Shown here: positions 17,423 to 27,038 of the stretch, one piece after another
How positions within the stretch are numbered: position 1 is the first letter of the stretch
How the letters are laid out: each line of letters opens with the position of its first letter
Origin: Sedimentibacter saalensis
Lineage (GTDB): Bacteria > Bacillota > Clostridia > Tissierellales > Sedimentibacteraceae
Length of the DNA stretch: 64,000 nt
Direction: 5' to 3'
NCBI RefSeq assembly: GCF_007830175.1
Contig: NZ_VLKH01000001.1
Location: forward strand, 496,001 to 560,000
Position numbers and translations under genes: made by a program
Notes under the pieces: generated by a model
Told to the model about the DNA's origin: nothing
The model's database searches: none
What the model saw: the letters and a program-made list of their open reading frames with translations, nothing else

Positions 17423-18507
17423 TGAAAATAGAGAAAAAAGAAAACAATTTAGTTAAAAATGCTGTGCTCATAATAATTTTTGCAGCTATTATAGTTCTTT
17501 TGGACTTGGATATTATCGGAGACAACTATGTAAGGCGTGTTTTAAATCTTGCAGCTATTTATGCCATAGTGAGCGTTTCAATGAACCTCGTAAACGGCTT
17601 TACCGGATTGTTCTCATTGGGACAGGCAGGCTTCATGGCCATAGGCGCTTACACTGTTGCAGTATTCACAGTGCCTGTGGAAGCACGCAAGGCCATATTT
17701 TACATTGTTCCTCAGAGTCCCTTGGTTGCAAATATAGAACTTCCGTTTTTCGTAGCTCTTATACTTGGAGGACTGTTAGCAGCACTGGTTGCCATACTCA
17801 TAGGAATGCCTGTTCTTCGTTTGAAAAGCGACTATTTGGCAATAGCAACACTGGGATTTTCTGAAATCATCCGTATTGTGTTTACAAACACAAAGACAAT
17901 AACAAACGGTGCTCTCGGCATCAAGAGTATACCTCAAATGCCTACTATGTGGGTCTTCTTCGGAGCAATGATAATATCTGTAATATTAATTGTTCTACTG
18001 ATTAATTCAAGCTATGGAAGGGCATTTAAGGCAATAAGGGAAGATGATATTGCTGCTGAAGCCATGGGAATCAACCTTTTCAAACACAAAGTATTATCAT
18101 TTGCAATTGGAGCATTCTTTGCAGGAATAGGCGGAGGCCTTCTGGCATCACTGCTTGGAACCGTTGATCCTAAACAGTTTTATTTCACAATGACATACAA
18201 CTTCCTTCTCATTATAGTCCTTGGAGGAATGGGAAGCATATCAGGAACTGTAATAGCATCATTTGTAGTAACCGTTGGACTTGAAGTTCTTCGTTTCTTC
18301 GATGACAGCCTCGTTTTGTTCGGATATGAAGTACCCATATTCAGAGCAGGTTTCAGAATGGTTATATTCTCCATATTATTGATGATATTGGTTCTGTTCT
18401 TCAGAAACGGCTTAATGGGGCAGAAAGAACTTTCCTGGAAAATGGTAGGTGACTTCATCAAAGGGAAAAAATCTCCCAAGAAGAACCGTAAAGGAGGTGC
18501 CGCATAA
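17419..18507 (+). CDS. livM: Branched-chain amino acid ABC transporter permease LivM
   Basis: A 362-residue permease partner of LivH. The conserved block VNGFTGLFSLGQAGFMAIGAY and the later IVLGGMGSISGT loop identify it. About nine to ten hydrophobic segments are visible, and a basic tail (KGKKSPKKNRKGG) closes the protein. The ATG overlaps the livH stop (ATGA) and the last base is shared with the livG start, consistent with coupled translation. Confidence 0.93.
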   Translation: MMKIEKKENNLVKNAVLIIIFAAIIVLLDLDIIGDNYVRRVLNLAAIYAIVSVSMNLVNGFTGLFSLGQAGFMAIGAYTVAVFTVPVEARKAIFYIVPQSPLVANIELPFFVALILGGLLAALVAILIGMPVLRLKSDYLAIATLGFSEIIRIVFTNTKTITNGALGIKSIPQMPTMWVFFGAMIISVILIVLLINSSYGRAFKAIREDDIAAEAMGINLFKHKVLSFAIGAFFAGIGGGLLASLLGTVDPKQFYFTMTYNFLLIIVLGGMGSISGTVIASFVVTVGLEVLRFFDDSLVLFGYEVPIFRAGFRMVIFSILLMILVLFFRNGLMGQKELSWKMVGDFIKGKKSPKKNRKGGAA

Positions 18508-19283
18508 TGAGCGTTTTAAAAGTTGACAGCGTTGTAATGCAGTTTGGCGGTGTTGTTGCAGTAAACAACCTTAACATAGAAGTTGAAAAAGGTCACATTC
18601 AGGCACTCATAGGTCCTAACGGCGCCGGAAAGACAACTGCATTCAATGTTATAACTGGCGTCTACACGCCCACTAAAGGCAACGTATATTTGAACAATGA
18701 AAAAATTACCGGCCTAACACCGGACAAAATAGCAATGAAGGGCATTGCAAGAACATTCCAGAACATACGTCTTTTTAAAAATCTGACGGTTCTTGACAAC
18801 ATACTGATTGCAAACCACCTTCATGTAAAAAGCAACTTTATTTCCAGCACACTGCGCTTGCCATGGTCAAAGGCCGAAGAAAGACACATGAGAGAAAAAT
18901 CTGAAATGCTGTTGAACAAGCTGGGTCTTTTGCACCTTAAAAATGAAATTGCTAACTCTCTTCCTTATGGAGAGCAAAGAAAGCTTGAAATAGCAAGGGC
19001 CCTTGCAACAGATGCAAAGCTTCTATTGCTGGATGAACCGGCTGCAGGCATGAACCCTCATGAAACAATGGCACTTAGTAACTTCATCCACACCATAAGG
19101 GATGAGTTTGAACTTACGATTTTCATGATTGAACACCATATGGACCTTGTAATGGAAATATCAGACAAAATATATGTGCTTGACTTCGGACAGCTTATAG
19201 CAGAAGGCACTGCAGATGAAGTCAAGAACAATCCAAGAGTAATAGAAGCGTATCTGGGGGTGGAAGAAGATGCTGAAAATTAA
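18507..19283 (+). CDS. livG: Branched-chain amino acid ABC transporter ATP-binding protein LivG
   Basis: A 258-residue ABC ATPase. Walker A is GPNGAGKTT (about residue 36), the signature region is SLPYGEQRKLEIARAL (LivG proteins use YGEQR instead of SGGQ), and Walker B is LLLLDEPAAGMNP. IARTFQNIRLFKNLTVLDN is a LivG hallmark. It pairs with LivF on the LivHM permease. Confidence 0.94.
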   Translation: MSVLKVDSVVMQFGGVVAVNNLNIEVEKGHIQALIGPNGAGKTTAFNVITGVYTPTKGNVYLNNEKITGLTPDKIAMKGIARTFQNIRLFKNLTVLDNILIANHLHVKSNFISSTLRLPWSKAEERHMREKSEMLLNKLGLLHLKNEIANSLPYGEQRKLEIARALATDAKLLLLDEPAAGMNPHETMALSNFIHTIRDEFELTIFMIEHHMDLVMEISDKIYVLDFGQLIAEGTADEVKNNPRVIEAYLGVEEDAEN

Positions 19284-19980
19284 TGATCTGCAGGTAAATT
19301 ACGGCGGAATATCCGCAGTAAAAGGCATTAACATCCATGTTCCTGAAAAATCTATTGTTACTCTCATAGGAGCCAACGGAGCTGGAAAAAGCACCACATT
19401 AAGAGCAATAGCCGGACTTGTTAAAGCAAAAAGCGGAGAAATAGCCTTCCAGGGTGAAAACATACTGGGCATGGACACAATAGACATAGTTGCAAAAGGA
19501 ATCACACTGGTTCCTGAAGGAAGAAGGGTTTTTGCAAACCTATCAGTTCTTGAAAACCTTAAAATCGGTGCTTATCTTCAAAAAGACGGAATTGAAGAAC
19601 AAATCCTTAAAGTTTATGATTTGTTTCCAAGGCTGAAGGAAAGGTCATGGCAGCTTGCAGGAACACTTTCAGGAGGAGAACAGCAGATGCTGGCTGTAGG
19701 AAGAGCATTGATGGCAAAGCCTAAGCTCATAATGATGGATGAACCTTCACTGGGGCTGGCACCACTTATAGTTAACGGTATATTTGACATCATAAAAGAA
19801 ATCAACAAACTTGGTACCACTATACTTCTCATAGAGCAAAATGCCAACAAGGCTCTAAAGGTTGCAGATTACGGTTATGTGCTTGAAACAGGAAACATAA
19901 CAATGGAAGGAAAAGGTCTTGACCTTCTCCAGGACGAGAGAGTCAAAGAAGCATATCTGGGAACTTCTAAAGCAAAATAA
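19270..19980 (+). CDS. livF: Branched-chain amino acid ABC transporter ATP-binding protein LivF
   Basis: A 236-residue ABC ATPase. Walker A GANGAGKST, signature LSGGEQQMLAVGRAL, and Walker B LIMMDEPSLGLAP are present, with the LivF-specific LVPEGRRVFANLSVLENL. Its start lies 14 bases inside the end of livG. It completes the operon; a bidirectional terminator follows. Confidence 0.94.
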   Translation: MLKINDLQVNYGGISAVKGINIHVPEKSIVTLIGANGAGKSTTLRAIAGLVKAKSGEIAFQGENILGMDTIDIVAKGITLVPEGRRVFANLSVLENLKIGAYLQKDGIEEQILKVYDLFPRLKERSWQLAGTLSGGEQQMLAVGRALMAKPKLIMMDEPSLGLAPLIVNGIFDIIKEINKLGTTILLIEQNANKALKVADYGYVLETGNITMEGKGLDLLQDERVKEAYLGTSKAK

Positions 19981-20017
19981 ATAAGACAAGACCAGGGAAC
20001 TTGTTGTATGCATAATA

Positions 20018-20054
20018 AAAAAACGGAGGATATCATGGATATCTTCCGTTTTTG
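20018..20054. terminator. Bidirectional terminator between livF and the metal permease gene
   Basis: AAAACGGA-G-GATATC pairs with GATATC-T-TCCGTTTT around ATG, with T5 on the plus strand and T7 on the minus strand. It serves the convergent livF and permease genes. Confidence 0.88.
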
Positions 20055-20909
20055 TTACATGAACAATTGTATCAGTACTCCTGCAATTACGCTTGAAACG
20101 TAGATGTACAGAAGAATTTTGAAATTTTCCTTCATATTTTCATTGACTCTGAACAAAACAACAAGCCCTATTCCTGCTCCTGTTGACAGACCTGCTATTA
20201 CTGAGCCGAAACTTAGGCTGCCCTCAACGAAGAGCTGTGTAAGTATAACTGAAGCTGCACAATTGGGTATAAAGCCTATTAATGCTGCCAGTGCCGGCTG
20301 AAATATGCTGTTGGTTAAAAGAAACTTGGATAGATTTTCTTCTCCTATTAAGGCAATGATAATATTCAGCACCAAAGTTGTCAAAGTCATGAATATGAAT
20401 ATGTTAAATGTATGCTTTGCTGCCGGAATTAAAATGCCCTGGTTTTCACATCCGCAGTGCTCATGTGAACACATGTGGTGGAGGGCCTCTGATCTTTCAT
20501 TATTTTTGTTTTTGCTTCCTTTGGAGAATCTATTTAAAATGAAATCTGCAAACAGTCCTGCTGCCAAAGCAACAATAATCTTTACAGATATTAGTTTCAA
20601 AAGTATTCCTGCGTTGTTTGGATTGGCCAACATAACAGGTATTGCTTCGTCAGAAGTTGAAATAAATACTGCTATTAATGTTCCTGTTGTAATGATCTTT
20701 CCTGCAAATAAGTTTGATGCTGCTACTGAAAACCCGCACTGAGGCACCGTTCCCAGCAATGCTCCGCCAAAAACCCCGAACTTTCTAAGTCCTTTTACGA
20801 GTTTTTCCGAAGATTTGTGTTCTATATATTCGATTGCTAAATATGCTGCAAATAAAAAGGGTAATATTTTCAAAGAATCTACAATAGTATCCTCAAGAAT
20901 TTCCCACAT
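20055..20909 (-). CDS. Putative heavy-metal/manganese exporter, ArsP_2-type 10-TM permease
   Basis: A 284-residue polytopic membrane protein made of two similar halves. Each half carries a cysteine motif in the membrane: TVPQCGFS (54-61) and IPNCAASV (214-221). The central cytoplasmic loop holds [11 protein letters not shown] (144-154), a likely metal-binding segment. This arrangement matches the putative heavy-metal exporter family PF11449, sometimes annotated as a manganese transporter. Transported ion not known. Single gene with a CAGGAGG ribosome site; promoter region about 20920-20990. Confidence 0.75.
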   Translation of the reverse strand: MWEILEDTIVDSLKILPFLFAAYLAIEYIEHKSSEKLVKGLRKFGVFGGALLGTVPQCGFSVAASNLFAGKIITTGTLIAVFISTSDEAIPVMLANPNNAGILLKLISVKIIVALAAGLFADFILNRFSKGSKNKNNERSEALHHMCSHEHCGCENQGILIPAAKHTFNIFIFMTLTTLVLNIIIALIGEENLSKFLLTNSIFQPALAALIGFIPNCAASVILTQLFVEGSLSFGSVIAGLSTGAGIGLVVLFRVNENMKENFKILLYIYVSSVIAGVLIQLFM

Positions 20910-20990
20910 GTTGCCTCCTGTTAGAAATATTTGTAAATTTATTATACTTTTTTATTTCTATGTTTGTCAACTTATTAAAAATATTAAAAA

Positions 20991-21147
20991 GTTGCTCCGC
21001 AACTCCGCTATGGGGACCTATGTCCCCCTTCGGCGTTAAAACGCATACGCGTTTTAACTGAGCACCCCCCTTGACGGCAAGGACGTCCGACATGCACTCC
21101 TCGTTTTTAATATGGTAGGAAAGTAAACTTTCCAACCATATTAAAAA
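20991..21147 (-). repeat. Multi-hairpin structured repeat, copy 1 (type 3)
   Basis: A 157-bp sequence directly after the hup terminator. On the plus strand it has a conserved hairpin GTTGC-TCC-GCAAC, then GGGGAC-CTAT-GTCCCC, then a copy-specific hairpin (GTTAAAACGC-ATAC-GCGTTTTAAC), then CCTTG-ACGG-CAAGG, and a copy-specific A/T-rich outer hairpin around AGGAAAG/CTTTCC. Read on the minus strand it ends GTTGCGGAGCAAC-TTTTT, itself a terminator shape. The second copy is at 55363-55523. Conserved loops plus compensatory stem changes suggest a structured RNA or a palindrome-rich mobile element. Confidence 0.7.
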
Positions 21148-21165
21148 GCCGTATAAACGGCTTTT
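21143..21165 (-). terminator. Terminator of hup
   Basis: On the minus strand GCCGT-TTAT-ACGGC followed by TTTTTAAT, about 35 bases after the hup stop. Confidence 0.85.
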
Positions 21166-21195
21166 AGATATGTGTAAATATTTAATTGGTCTTAA

Positions 21196-21471
21196 TTAGT
21201 TTACAGCTTCTTTCAAAGATTTTCCTGCTTTGAATACTGGAGCTTTTGATGCTGGTATATCTATTGTTTCGCCAGGATTTCTAGGATTTCTTCCTTGTCT
21301 TTCTTTTCTGTCTCTAACTTCAAAAGTTCCAAACCCTACTAATTGAACTTTGCCGCCTGCTACTAGTTCGTCTTTTATTGTTTCCATGAAACCATTTAAT
21401 GCTTTTTCTGCATCTTTCTTAGTAAATCCAGTTTTTTCTGCAACGCTAGCAATTAAATCAGCTTTATTCAT
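21196..21471 (-). CDS. hup: HU family DNA-binding protein
   Basis: A 91-residue histone-like protein that bends and compacts DNA as a dimer. It has the standard start MNKADLIASVAEKTGFTKKDAEKAL and the arm signature GFGTFEVRDRKERQGRNP (the proline at the arm tip intercalates into DNA). Full length. AAGGAGGG ribosome site. It lies downstream of yabN and spoVB, a gene order shared with many Bacillus and Clostridium relatives. Confidence 0.96.
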   Translation of the reverse strand: MNKADLIASVAEKTGFTKKDAEKALNGFMETIKDELVAGGKVQLVGFGTFEVRDRKERQGRNPRNPGETIDIPASKAPVFKAGKSLKEAVN

Positions 21472-21520
21472 AAAAAACCCTCCTTAATAAAAATGTAGTT
21501 TGTTTTTTTTATCTAAATTC

Positions 21521-22954
21521 CTATTGGAACTTTGATTTTTCCCACAGCTCATCCATTTCTGTCAGAGTCATATGCTTTAAGTCTTTGGTTGAATTATTTT
21601 CAATATATTCAAATCTGTCGATAAATTTGTTAATTGTCCTGTTCAATGCAACGTCAGGATTAATTTTCAAAAATCTTGCCATATTGACCAGTGCAAACAA
21701 CAAATCCCCAAATTCTGCTTCCATTTTGTCCGCGTCATTGTTGTCGTATTCTTCAGTAAATTCCAGAAGTTCTTCCTTAATCTTAAGAATGGCTCCTTCT
21801 ACATCAGGCCAGTCAAAGCCAACTTCTGCAGCACGCTTTTGTATTTTGTAGCTCCTGCTTAAAGGTGACAATGCCTTTGGTACATTCTTTAGATTGTCGG
21901 TATATGTATTAAGATTTTTTTCTTTCTGCTTTGAAGATTCCCAGCTTTCAAGCGCCTCATCAGCATTGTTGGCCTTTACATCTCCGAAAACGTGCGGATG
22001 TCTTGAATACATTTTTTTACAAACATTTGTAAGGACATCGTTTATGTTAAAATATCCTTCCTCGCTGCCAAGTTCCGCGTGGAAAACCACTTGGAAAAGC
22101 AAATCACCGAGTTCCTCCACAAGATTATCAATGTCATCGTTGTCAATTGCATCAACAACTTCATATGCTTCTTCTATAACGTGCTGCCTGATGGAGTTAT
22201 GTGTCTGTTTCTTATCCCACGGGCATCCGTCAGGTCCTCTTAAGACTTTGACAATCCTTAACAGATTATTTACATTATACACTGTATTTTTTGAAATTTC
22301 AATAGGCAGAATGCAAATATATGTTGAAAATCCGTATTTTTTTTCTTGATCCAGCAAAAATAGGGGTATTTTTTTAACATTTTCTTCCAAAACGTCGACT
22401 ATGAGCACCTCAGAAGTGTCAGGATACAATTCCATAAGTTTCAATTTAAGCCCTGAAGCAATGTCCTCGTCATATACCTGAGTCACAATGTTAAAGGAAT
22501 TTATGTCAAAAGAGAACTCGTCTGCTTCCAGACAATCCAGAACAGCTATGCTCTTATAGTCCGTATGGCCGGATAACTTAATGCATTTGTCAAGAAAACT
22601 CATTCCATCAATTATTATTATATTTATTTCGTCTTTATATTCATCAATTAATTTTTTTGTCACTATATCGCCATAATATGGGCTTCCTGCAGTGCAATAG
22701 TTGATCTTGCCGTGCTCTTTCGCAAGTTCTGCAACGGTATGTGTTATTTTTTCATAAACCGCATCAAAGGATTCATATTTTTCAAAATAGTCATCAAAAC
22801 TCTTTATATTGATTTCTTTTCTTAGCTCTCCAACAATGGGGTGTCTGTCTGTTCGGGCAAAAGCGGGAATATTTTCCTTCAGTGCATTGTATGCCTTAAC
22901 AGTGAGATCTTCAACTTTCCCTGCTCCCAATCCTATTATTTGAACTGTATTCAT
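21521..22954 (-). CDS. yabN: Fused tetrapyrrole-methylase-like / MazG nucleotide pyrophosphohydrolase (YabN type)
   Basis: A 477-residue two-domain protein. The N-terminal half (1-215) is a tetrapyrrole methylase fold (VQIIGLGAGKVEDLTVKAY; INYCTAGSPYYGD). The C-terminal half (about 225-477) is a MazG NTP pyrophosphohydrolase with LRGPDGCPWDKKQTHNS, the metal-binding EEAYEVVDAI and EELGDLLFQV helices, and a second, weaker MazG repeat (EFGDLLFALVNMARF). MazG enzymes remove aberrant NTPs; the role of the methylase-like part is unknown. The gene starts 1 base after the spoVB stop. Confidence 0.92.
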   Translation of the reverse strand: MNTVQIIGLGAGKVEDLTVKAYNALKENIPAFARTDRHPIVGELRKEINIKSFDDYFEKYESFDAVYEKITHTVAELAKEHGKINYCTAGSPYYGDIVTKKLIDEYKDEINIIIIDGMSFLDKCIKLSGHTDYKSIAVLDCLEADEFSFDINSFNIVTQVYDEDIASGLKLKLMELYPDTSEVLIVDVLEENVKKIPLFLLDQEKKYGFSTYICILPIEISKNTVYNVNNLLRIVKVLRGPDGCPWDKKQTHNSIRQHVIEEAYEVVDAIDNDDIDNLVEELGDLLFQVVFHAELGSEEGYFNINDVLTNVCKKMYSRHPHVFGDVKANNADEALESWESSKQKEKNLNTYTDNLKNVPKALSPLSRSYKIQKRAAEVGFDWPDVEGAILKIKEELLEFTEEYDNNDADKMEAEFGDLLFALVNMARFLKINPDVALNRTINKFIDRFEYIENNSTKDLKHMTLTEMDELWEKSKFQ

Positions 22955-22955
22955 T

Positions 22956-24551
22956 TTATTTCCTCACAAATCTCCTTAGTTTTTCCCCTTTTGGTATTAA
23001 CTCCAAATCTTCCTTTGTTATTGCTCCTGTAAGGAATAAGAACACAACATAGACTACCACTGCTGCTCCTATTGATCCTAATGTAGCAAGATTCTGGCTT
23101 CCTAAAACTGACCTTAAAATTCTGAAAGATATGCTAACTGCTGCTGCCATAGCTGCTGCTGAAAGAAGAGGCCTTGCTGAAACTTTTATTAAACTTATCT
23201 TTATTTTCGTGCTTCTGTTTATATCCCACCAGTTTAAGAGTGCTACAACCAGGTATGATATGGTTGTGCTTATGGCAGCTCCTCTTATGTTAATTGACGG
23301 CATTCCTATTAGTATGTAAGAAAAAACAACTTTTACAACCAATCCCACAGCCAGGTTCTTCACAGGATGGAACTGTTTGTTCACAGACTGCAAAATTGCC
23401 GTAAACGACTGAACCAATGTGAGGAATATTACGCTTATTGCCATTATTTCAAGAAGAGCTCCTGAGCTTGCATGCTTTGCAGGTCCGATTGATGGATACA
23501 ACAGTGCTATTATTGGCTCTGCGAGCATAAAAAGACCAATGCCGCAAGGAAGCCCTATGATCATGGATATTTTAACGCCTGCATTTGCAGTGTCATTTAG
23601 TTTCTCATACTGTTTTCTGGTGAATGTTTCTGTTATAACAGGCACAAGGCTCATTGCAACTGCAGTTGAAAAAACCTGCGGAAAGTTGATGAGCGTCTGT
23701 GCTGTCCCGCTCAGTTCGCCGTACATGTCAACAATTTCTAAGCTTGTGTACCCGATTGCACCAAGTCTGTTTGATACTATGTATGAATCTATCATTCCCA
23801 TGAGAGGAGCAATGGATGCACCTATGGTAATTGGCACCGCTATGTACAAAAGACCCTTTACCACATTCCACACAGGTTCTTGTTTATTGTTAGATGAAAG
23901 TTTGATTTCTTCCTTGATGCTTTTCCTGCTCAGGAAAAACATGACATAAATCAATACCAGTGCTGCCAGTCCGCCTGCAGATGCTCCAAATGTTGCTCCG
24001 GCTGCTGCTTCTTCCAGTCCTCTGCCCACAAGGGTATAAGCAAGGTACAGACCTACAGAAACTCTGAAAACCTGTTCTATTATTTGTGACAGAGCTATTG
24101 GCATCATGTTTTGTGATCCCTGGAAGAACCCCCTGTACGCCGATAAAAGAGGAACGGCAAACAACGCAGGAACAAGAGCTATCATTGAATAGTATGAACC
24201 AGGAAATCCAAGGAATGTTACAAGACTTCTTGCAAACACAAGAACAACAACCGATGAAACAAGTCCTATTAAAAAGAGTCCCCATCTTGATACCTTGTAT
24301 ACCTGGTAAGCTCCTTCATAATTCTGAAGAGCTCTTTTTTCTGAAACCATTTTTGCTATTGCTGTTGGAAAACCTGACAAAGACACAACCAGCAGCAGGT
24401 TATAAATGTTGTAGGCAGGCTGGTAATAGCCTATTCCTTCTGTTCCTATTAAATTAGTGAGGGGAATTCTGTATACAGCTCCCAAAATTTTTACCAACAG
24501 CCCTGCAACACTAAGTATTGCAGCGCCCTTAACAAAATTTTCTTTAGACAT
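22956..24551 (-). CDS. spoVB: Stage V sporulation protein B-type polysaccharide flippase (MOP superfamily)
   Basis: A 532-residue membrane protein with about 14 hydrophobic helices. The start KGAAILSVAGLLVKILGAVYRIPL and the segment GIGYYQPAYNIYNLLLVVS are typical of SpoVB/YabM/MurJ-like flippases that move lipid-linked precursors across the membrane. In spore formers SpoVB acts in cortex synthesis. Start chosen at the ATG at 24551, which has AGGAA upstream and matches the family N-terminus; the 17 codons before it lack that match. It leads the spoVB-yabN-hup unit. Confidence 0.88.
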   Translation of the reverse strand: MSKENFVKGAAILSVAGLLVKILGAVYRIPLTNLIGTEGIGYYQPAYNIYNLLLVVSLSGFPTAIAKMVSEKRALQNYEGAYQVYKVSRWGLFLIGLVSSVVVLVFARSLVTFLGFPGSYYSMIALVPALFAVPLLSAYRGFFQGSQNMMPIALSQIIEQVFRVSVGLYLAYTLVGRGLEEAAAGATFGASAGGLAALVLIYVMFFLSRKSIKEEIKLSSNNKQEPVWNVVKGLLYIAVPITIGASIAPLMGMIDSYIVSNRLGAIGYTSLEIVDMYGELSGTAQTLINFPQVFSTAVAMSLVPVITETFTRKQYEKLNDTANAGVKISMIIGLPCGIGLFMLAEPIIALLYPSIGPAKHASSGALLEIMAISVIFLTLVQSFTAILQSVNKQFHPVKNLAVGLVVKVVFSYILIGMPSINIRGAAISTTISYLVVALLNWWDINRSTKIKISLIKVSARPLLSAAAMAAAVSISFRILRSVLGSQNLATLGSIGAAVVVYVVFLFLTGAITKEDLELIPKGEKLRRFVRK

Positions 24552-24789
24552 AACAATTCCTTTCCTGCAAATATATTTATACTTTAATATATTATTGCAC
24601 ACAAATGTTTATTTTTCCTAAATTTTATAATATTTTAATCTTATGCTGAAATTTAGTTTACCACAGTTTTACTGCCTTTTAAAGAGAAATTTGTTGAATC
24701 CATCATTTTATAGGATTGACATTAATTTTGTTTTTTATATCATTAGTTTGTGATATAATTTTGTAAGGTTAAACATAAAGGAGCAATTG

Positions 24790-27036
24790 ATGGAAACACT
24801 GAAAGGTACAATCATTGAAACAATTTTCCGCAATAGTGAAAACGGCTATACTGTTGCGTTAATGGAGGCTGACAATGACATTATAACAGTGACCGGGGTT
24901 TTTACTGCCGATGTTACAAGTGAAACCATAGAAGTTTACGGCAAAAAGGTGAAGCATCCCAAGTATGGCGAGCAGTTTCAGGTGGACATGTACAACACCG
25001 TCCTTCCATCAAGTCTCGTCCAAATTGAAAACTACCTTTCCTCAGGACTCATTAAAGGAATAGGAAAATATACAGCAAAAAAAATAGTGGAGGTCTTCAA
25101 GGAAGACACATTCAGCATAATTCAAAAAAATCCTGAAAGGCTCACTGAAGTTGAAGGTATAGGCGAAAAAAAGGCCGATATGATTGCCAAAAGCTTTGCA
25201 GAACAATCAGACATCAAGGAAATCATGATATTCCTTCAGAGCCATGACATAAGCACAAGCTACAGCGTAAAAATCTACAAGGAATACGGCAAAAATACAA
25301 TAAATAAGATTGCTGAGAATCCATACAGATTAACTGAAGACATTTACGGCATTGGATTTAAGCTTGCAGATAAAATTGCAGCTTCTCTGGGTGTTGAAAA
25401 AACTTCTCCTTACAGAATATCCTCAGGAGTCAAGTATGTTCTCAAGGATTTCGCCTCAAGAGGAAATACATATGTACCATACGAAATTCTTTTAAACAGC
25501 ACACTGGCGCTTCTTGAAACAAACGGTGAAGGCATAGAGGATGAAATAAGGAACATGGCTTTTAACGGCGGCATTCACATTGAAAAAATTTACGACGAAC
25601 AGGTTGTTTATTATGTCCCTTACCACACAGCAGAAGTAAATGTATGCAGAGACCTTATAAACCTTGCGCGCACGGATTTTGGCATGTCTGAGGAAGACAT
25701 ACTGCCTTTTCTTGATGCAGCACAGGAAGAATCTTCAATTGTTCTTACGGATATGCAAAAAGAAGCAGTACTGCAGTCAATTTTAAACGGCGTCACTGTC
25801 ATTACAGGAGGACCGGGAACAGGTAAGACAACTATAATACTATCTATACTAAGGATTTTTGAAAAAATGGGAAAAAAGGTGTTTCTTTGCGCACCAACAG
25901 GCAGAGCAGCCAAGAGAATCACAGAATCCTCTGGAAGAGAAGCACGAACAATTCACCGCATGCTTGAGTATGCTTACGGCGAAGATGACAGCAACCTTTC
26001 GTTCAACAAAAATGAAGAATCACCTCTGGAATGCGATGCAGTGATAGTTGATGAGGTATCCATGGTTGACATACTGCTCATGAACAACCTATTAAGAGCT
26101 ATAAAACGAGGAACAAGGCTTATTCTGGTTGGAGACGTGGATCAGCTTCCATCAGTTGGAGCAGGAAATGTGCTATCAGACATTATTAATTCAAGCACCA
26201 TTAAAACCATACGACTGGACACAATATTCAGGCAGTCAGCAGGAAGCATGATTGTACAAAATGCCCATCTCATAAACAAAGGGGCAATGCCTTTGTACAA
26301 CAAGAAGGACTGTGACTTTTTCTTCATGAGGGAAGGCCGCAGCGACGACCTGACGGACCTGGTAGTGGATCTATATGAAAACCGCCTTCCATTGAAGTAT
26401 GGCTTCAACCCCTTAAAGGACATACAGGTTCTTTCCCCCATGAAAAAAGGAGATGCAGGTGTGATTGAACTCAACAAGAAACTTCAGGCTGCAGTTAATC
26501 CTCCTTCAAAAATAAAAAAAGAAAAATTGTACGGCAAGTACACATTCCGGGTAGGCGACAAAGTCATGCAGATTAAAAATAACTATCAGGCTGAATGGAA
26601 AATAACCCACAAGGATGGTACCACCATAACAGGAGAAGGAATTTACAACGGAGACATAGGATATGTAATTTTCATAGATGAAACAGAACAGCAGCTGTTT
26701 GTGCAGTTTGAAGAAGAAAAAGAAGTTGCATATCCTTTCAGCCAGCTTGATGAACTGATACTTGCATATGCCACCACTGTCCACAAAAGCCAGGGAAGTG
26801 AGTTTCCCGTTGTAATAATGCCAATTGTGTGGGGACCACCCATGCTTCTTACAAGAAACTTGTTTTACACTGCCATAACAAGGGCAAAAAAACTTGTTGT
26901 TCTTGTGGGAATTGAAAAGTACATGCGCGACATGGTCAACAACAACAAAATCGATAAGCGCTACTCTGCTCTTGATTACAGGCTGCGCTCGGCAGTTGAA
27001 ACATATGCAATGCTGTCCGAGGGCTTTATGGAGTAA
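24790..27036 (+). CDS. recD2: SF1 ATP-dependent DNA helicase, RecD2/TraA type
   Basis: A 748-residue 5'-3' DNA helicase. An N-terminal OB-like domain (1-90) is followed by helix-hairpin-helix repeats (IKGIGKYTAKKIVEVF, VEGIGEKKADMIA, IYGIGFKLADKIA), then the SF1 motor with Walker A GGPGTGKTT (about residue 338), motif II VDEVSMVD, GDVDQLPSVGAG, and C-terminal ATTVHKSQGSEFP and NLFYTAITRAKK. RecD2 acts in DNA repair without RecBC. ATG at 24790 preferred over the preceding TTG because of AAAGGAG spacing. Three bases separate it from comF. Confidence 0.95.
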   Translation: METLKGTIIETIFRNSENGYTVALMEADNDIITVTGVFTADVTSETIEVYGKKVKHPKYGEQFQVDMYNTVLPSSLVQIENYLSSGLIKGIGKYTAKKIVEVFKEDTFSIIQKNPERLTEVEGIGEKKADMIAKSFAEQSDIKEIMIFLQSHDISTSYSVKIYKEYGKNTINKIAENPYRLTEDIYGIGFKLADKIAASLGVEKTSPYRISSGVKYVLKDFASRGNTYVPYEILLNSTLALLETNGEGIEDEIRNMAFNGGIHIEKIYDEQVVYYVPYHTAEVNVCRDLINLARTDFGMSEEDILPFLDAAQEESSIVLTDMQKEAVLQSILNGVTVITGGPGTGKTTIILSILRIFEKMGKKVFLCAPTGRAAKRITESSGREARTIHRMLEYAYGEDDSNLSFNKNEESPLECDAVIVDEVSMVDILLMNNLLRAIKRGTRLILVGDVDQLPSVGAGNVLSDIINSSTIKTIRLDTIFRQSAGSMIVQNAHLINKGAMPLYNKKDCDFFFMREGRSDDLTDLVVDLYENRLPLKYGFNPLKDIQVLSPMKKGDAGVIELNKKLQAAVNPPSKIKKEKLYGKYTFRVGDKVMQIKNNYQAEWKITHKDGTTITGEGIYNGDIGYVIFIDETEQQLFVQFEEEKEVAYPFSQLDELILAYATTVHKSQGSEFPVVIMPIVWGPPMLLTRNLFYTAITRAKKLVVLVGIEKYMRDMVNNNKIDKRYSALDYRLRSAVETYAMLSEGFME

Positions 27037-27038
27037 TT

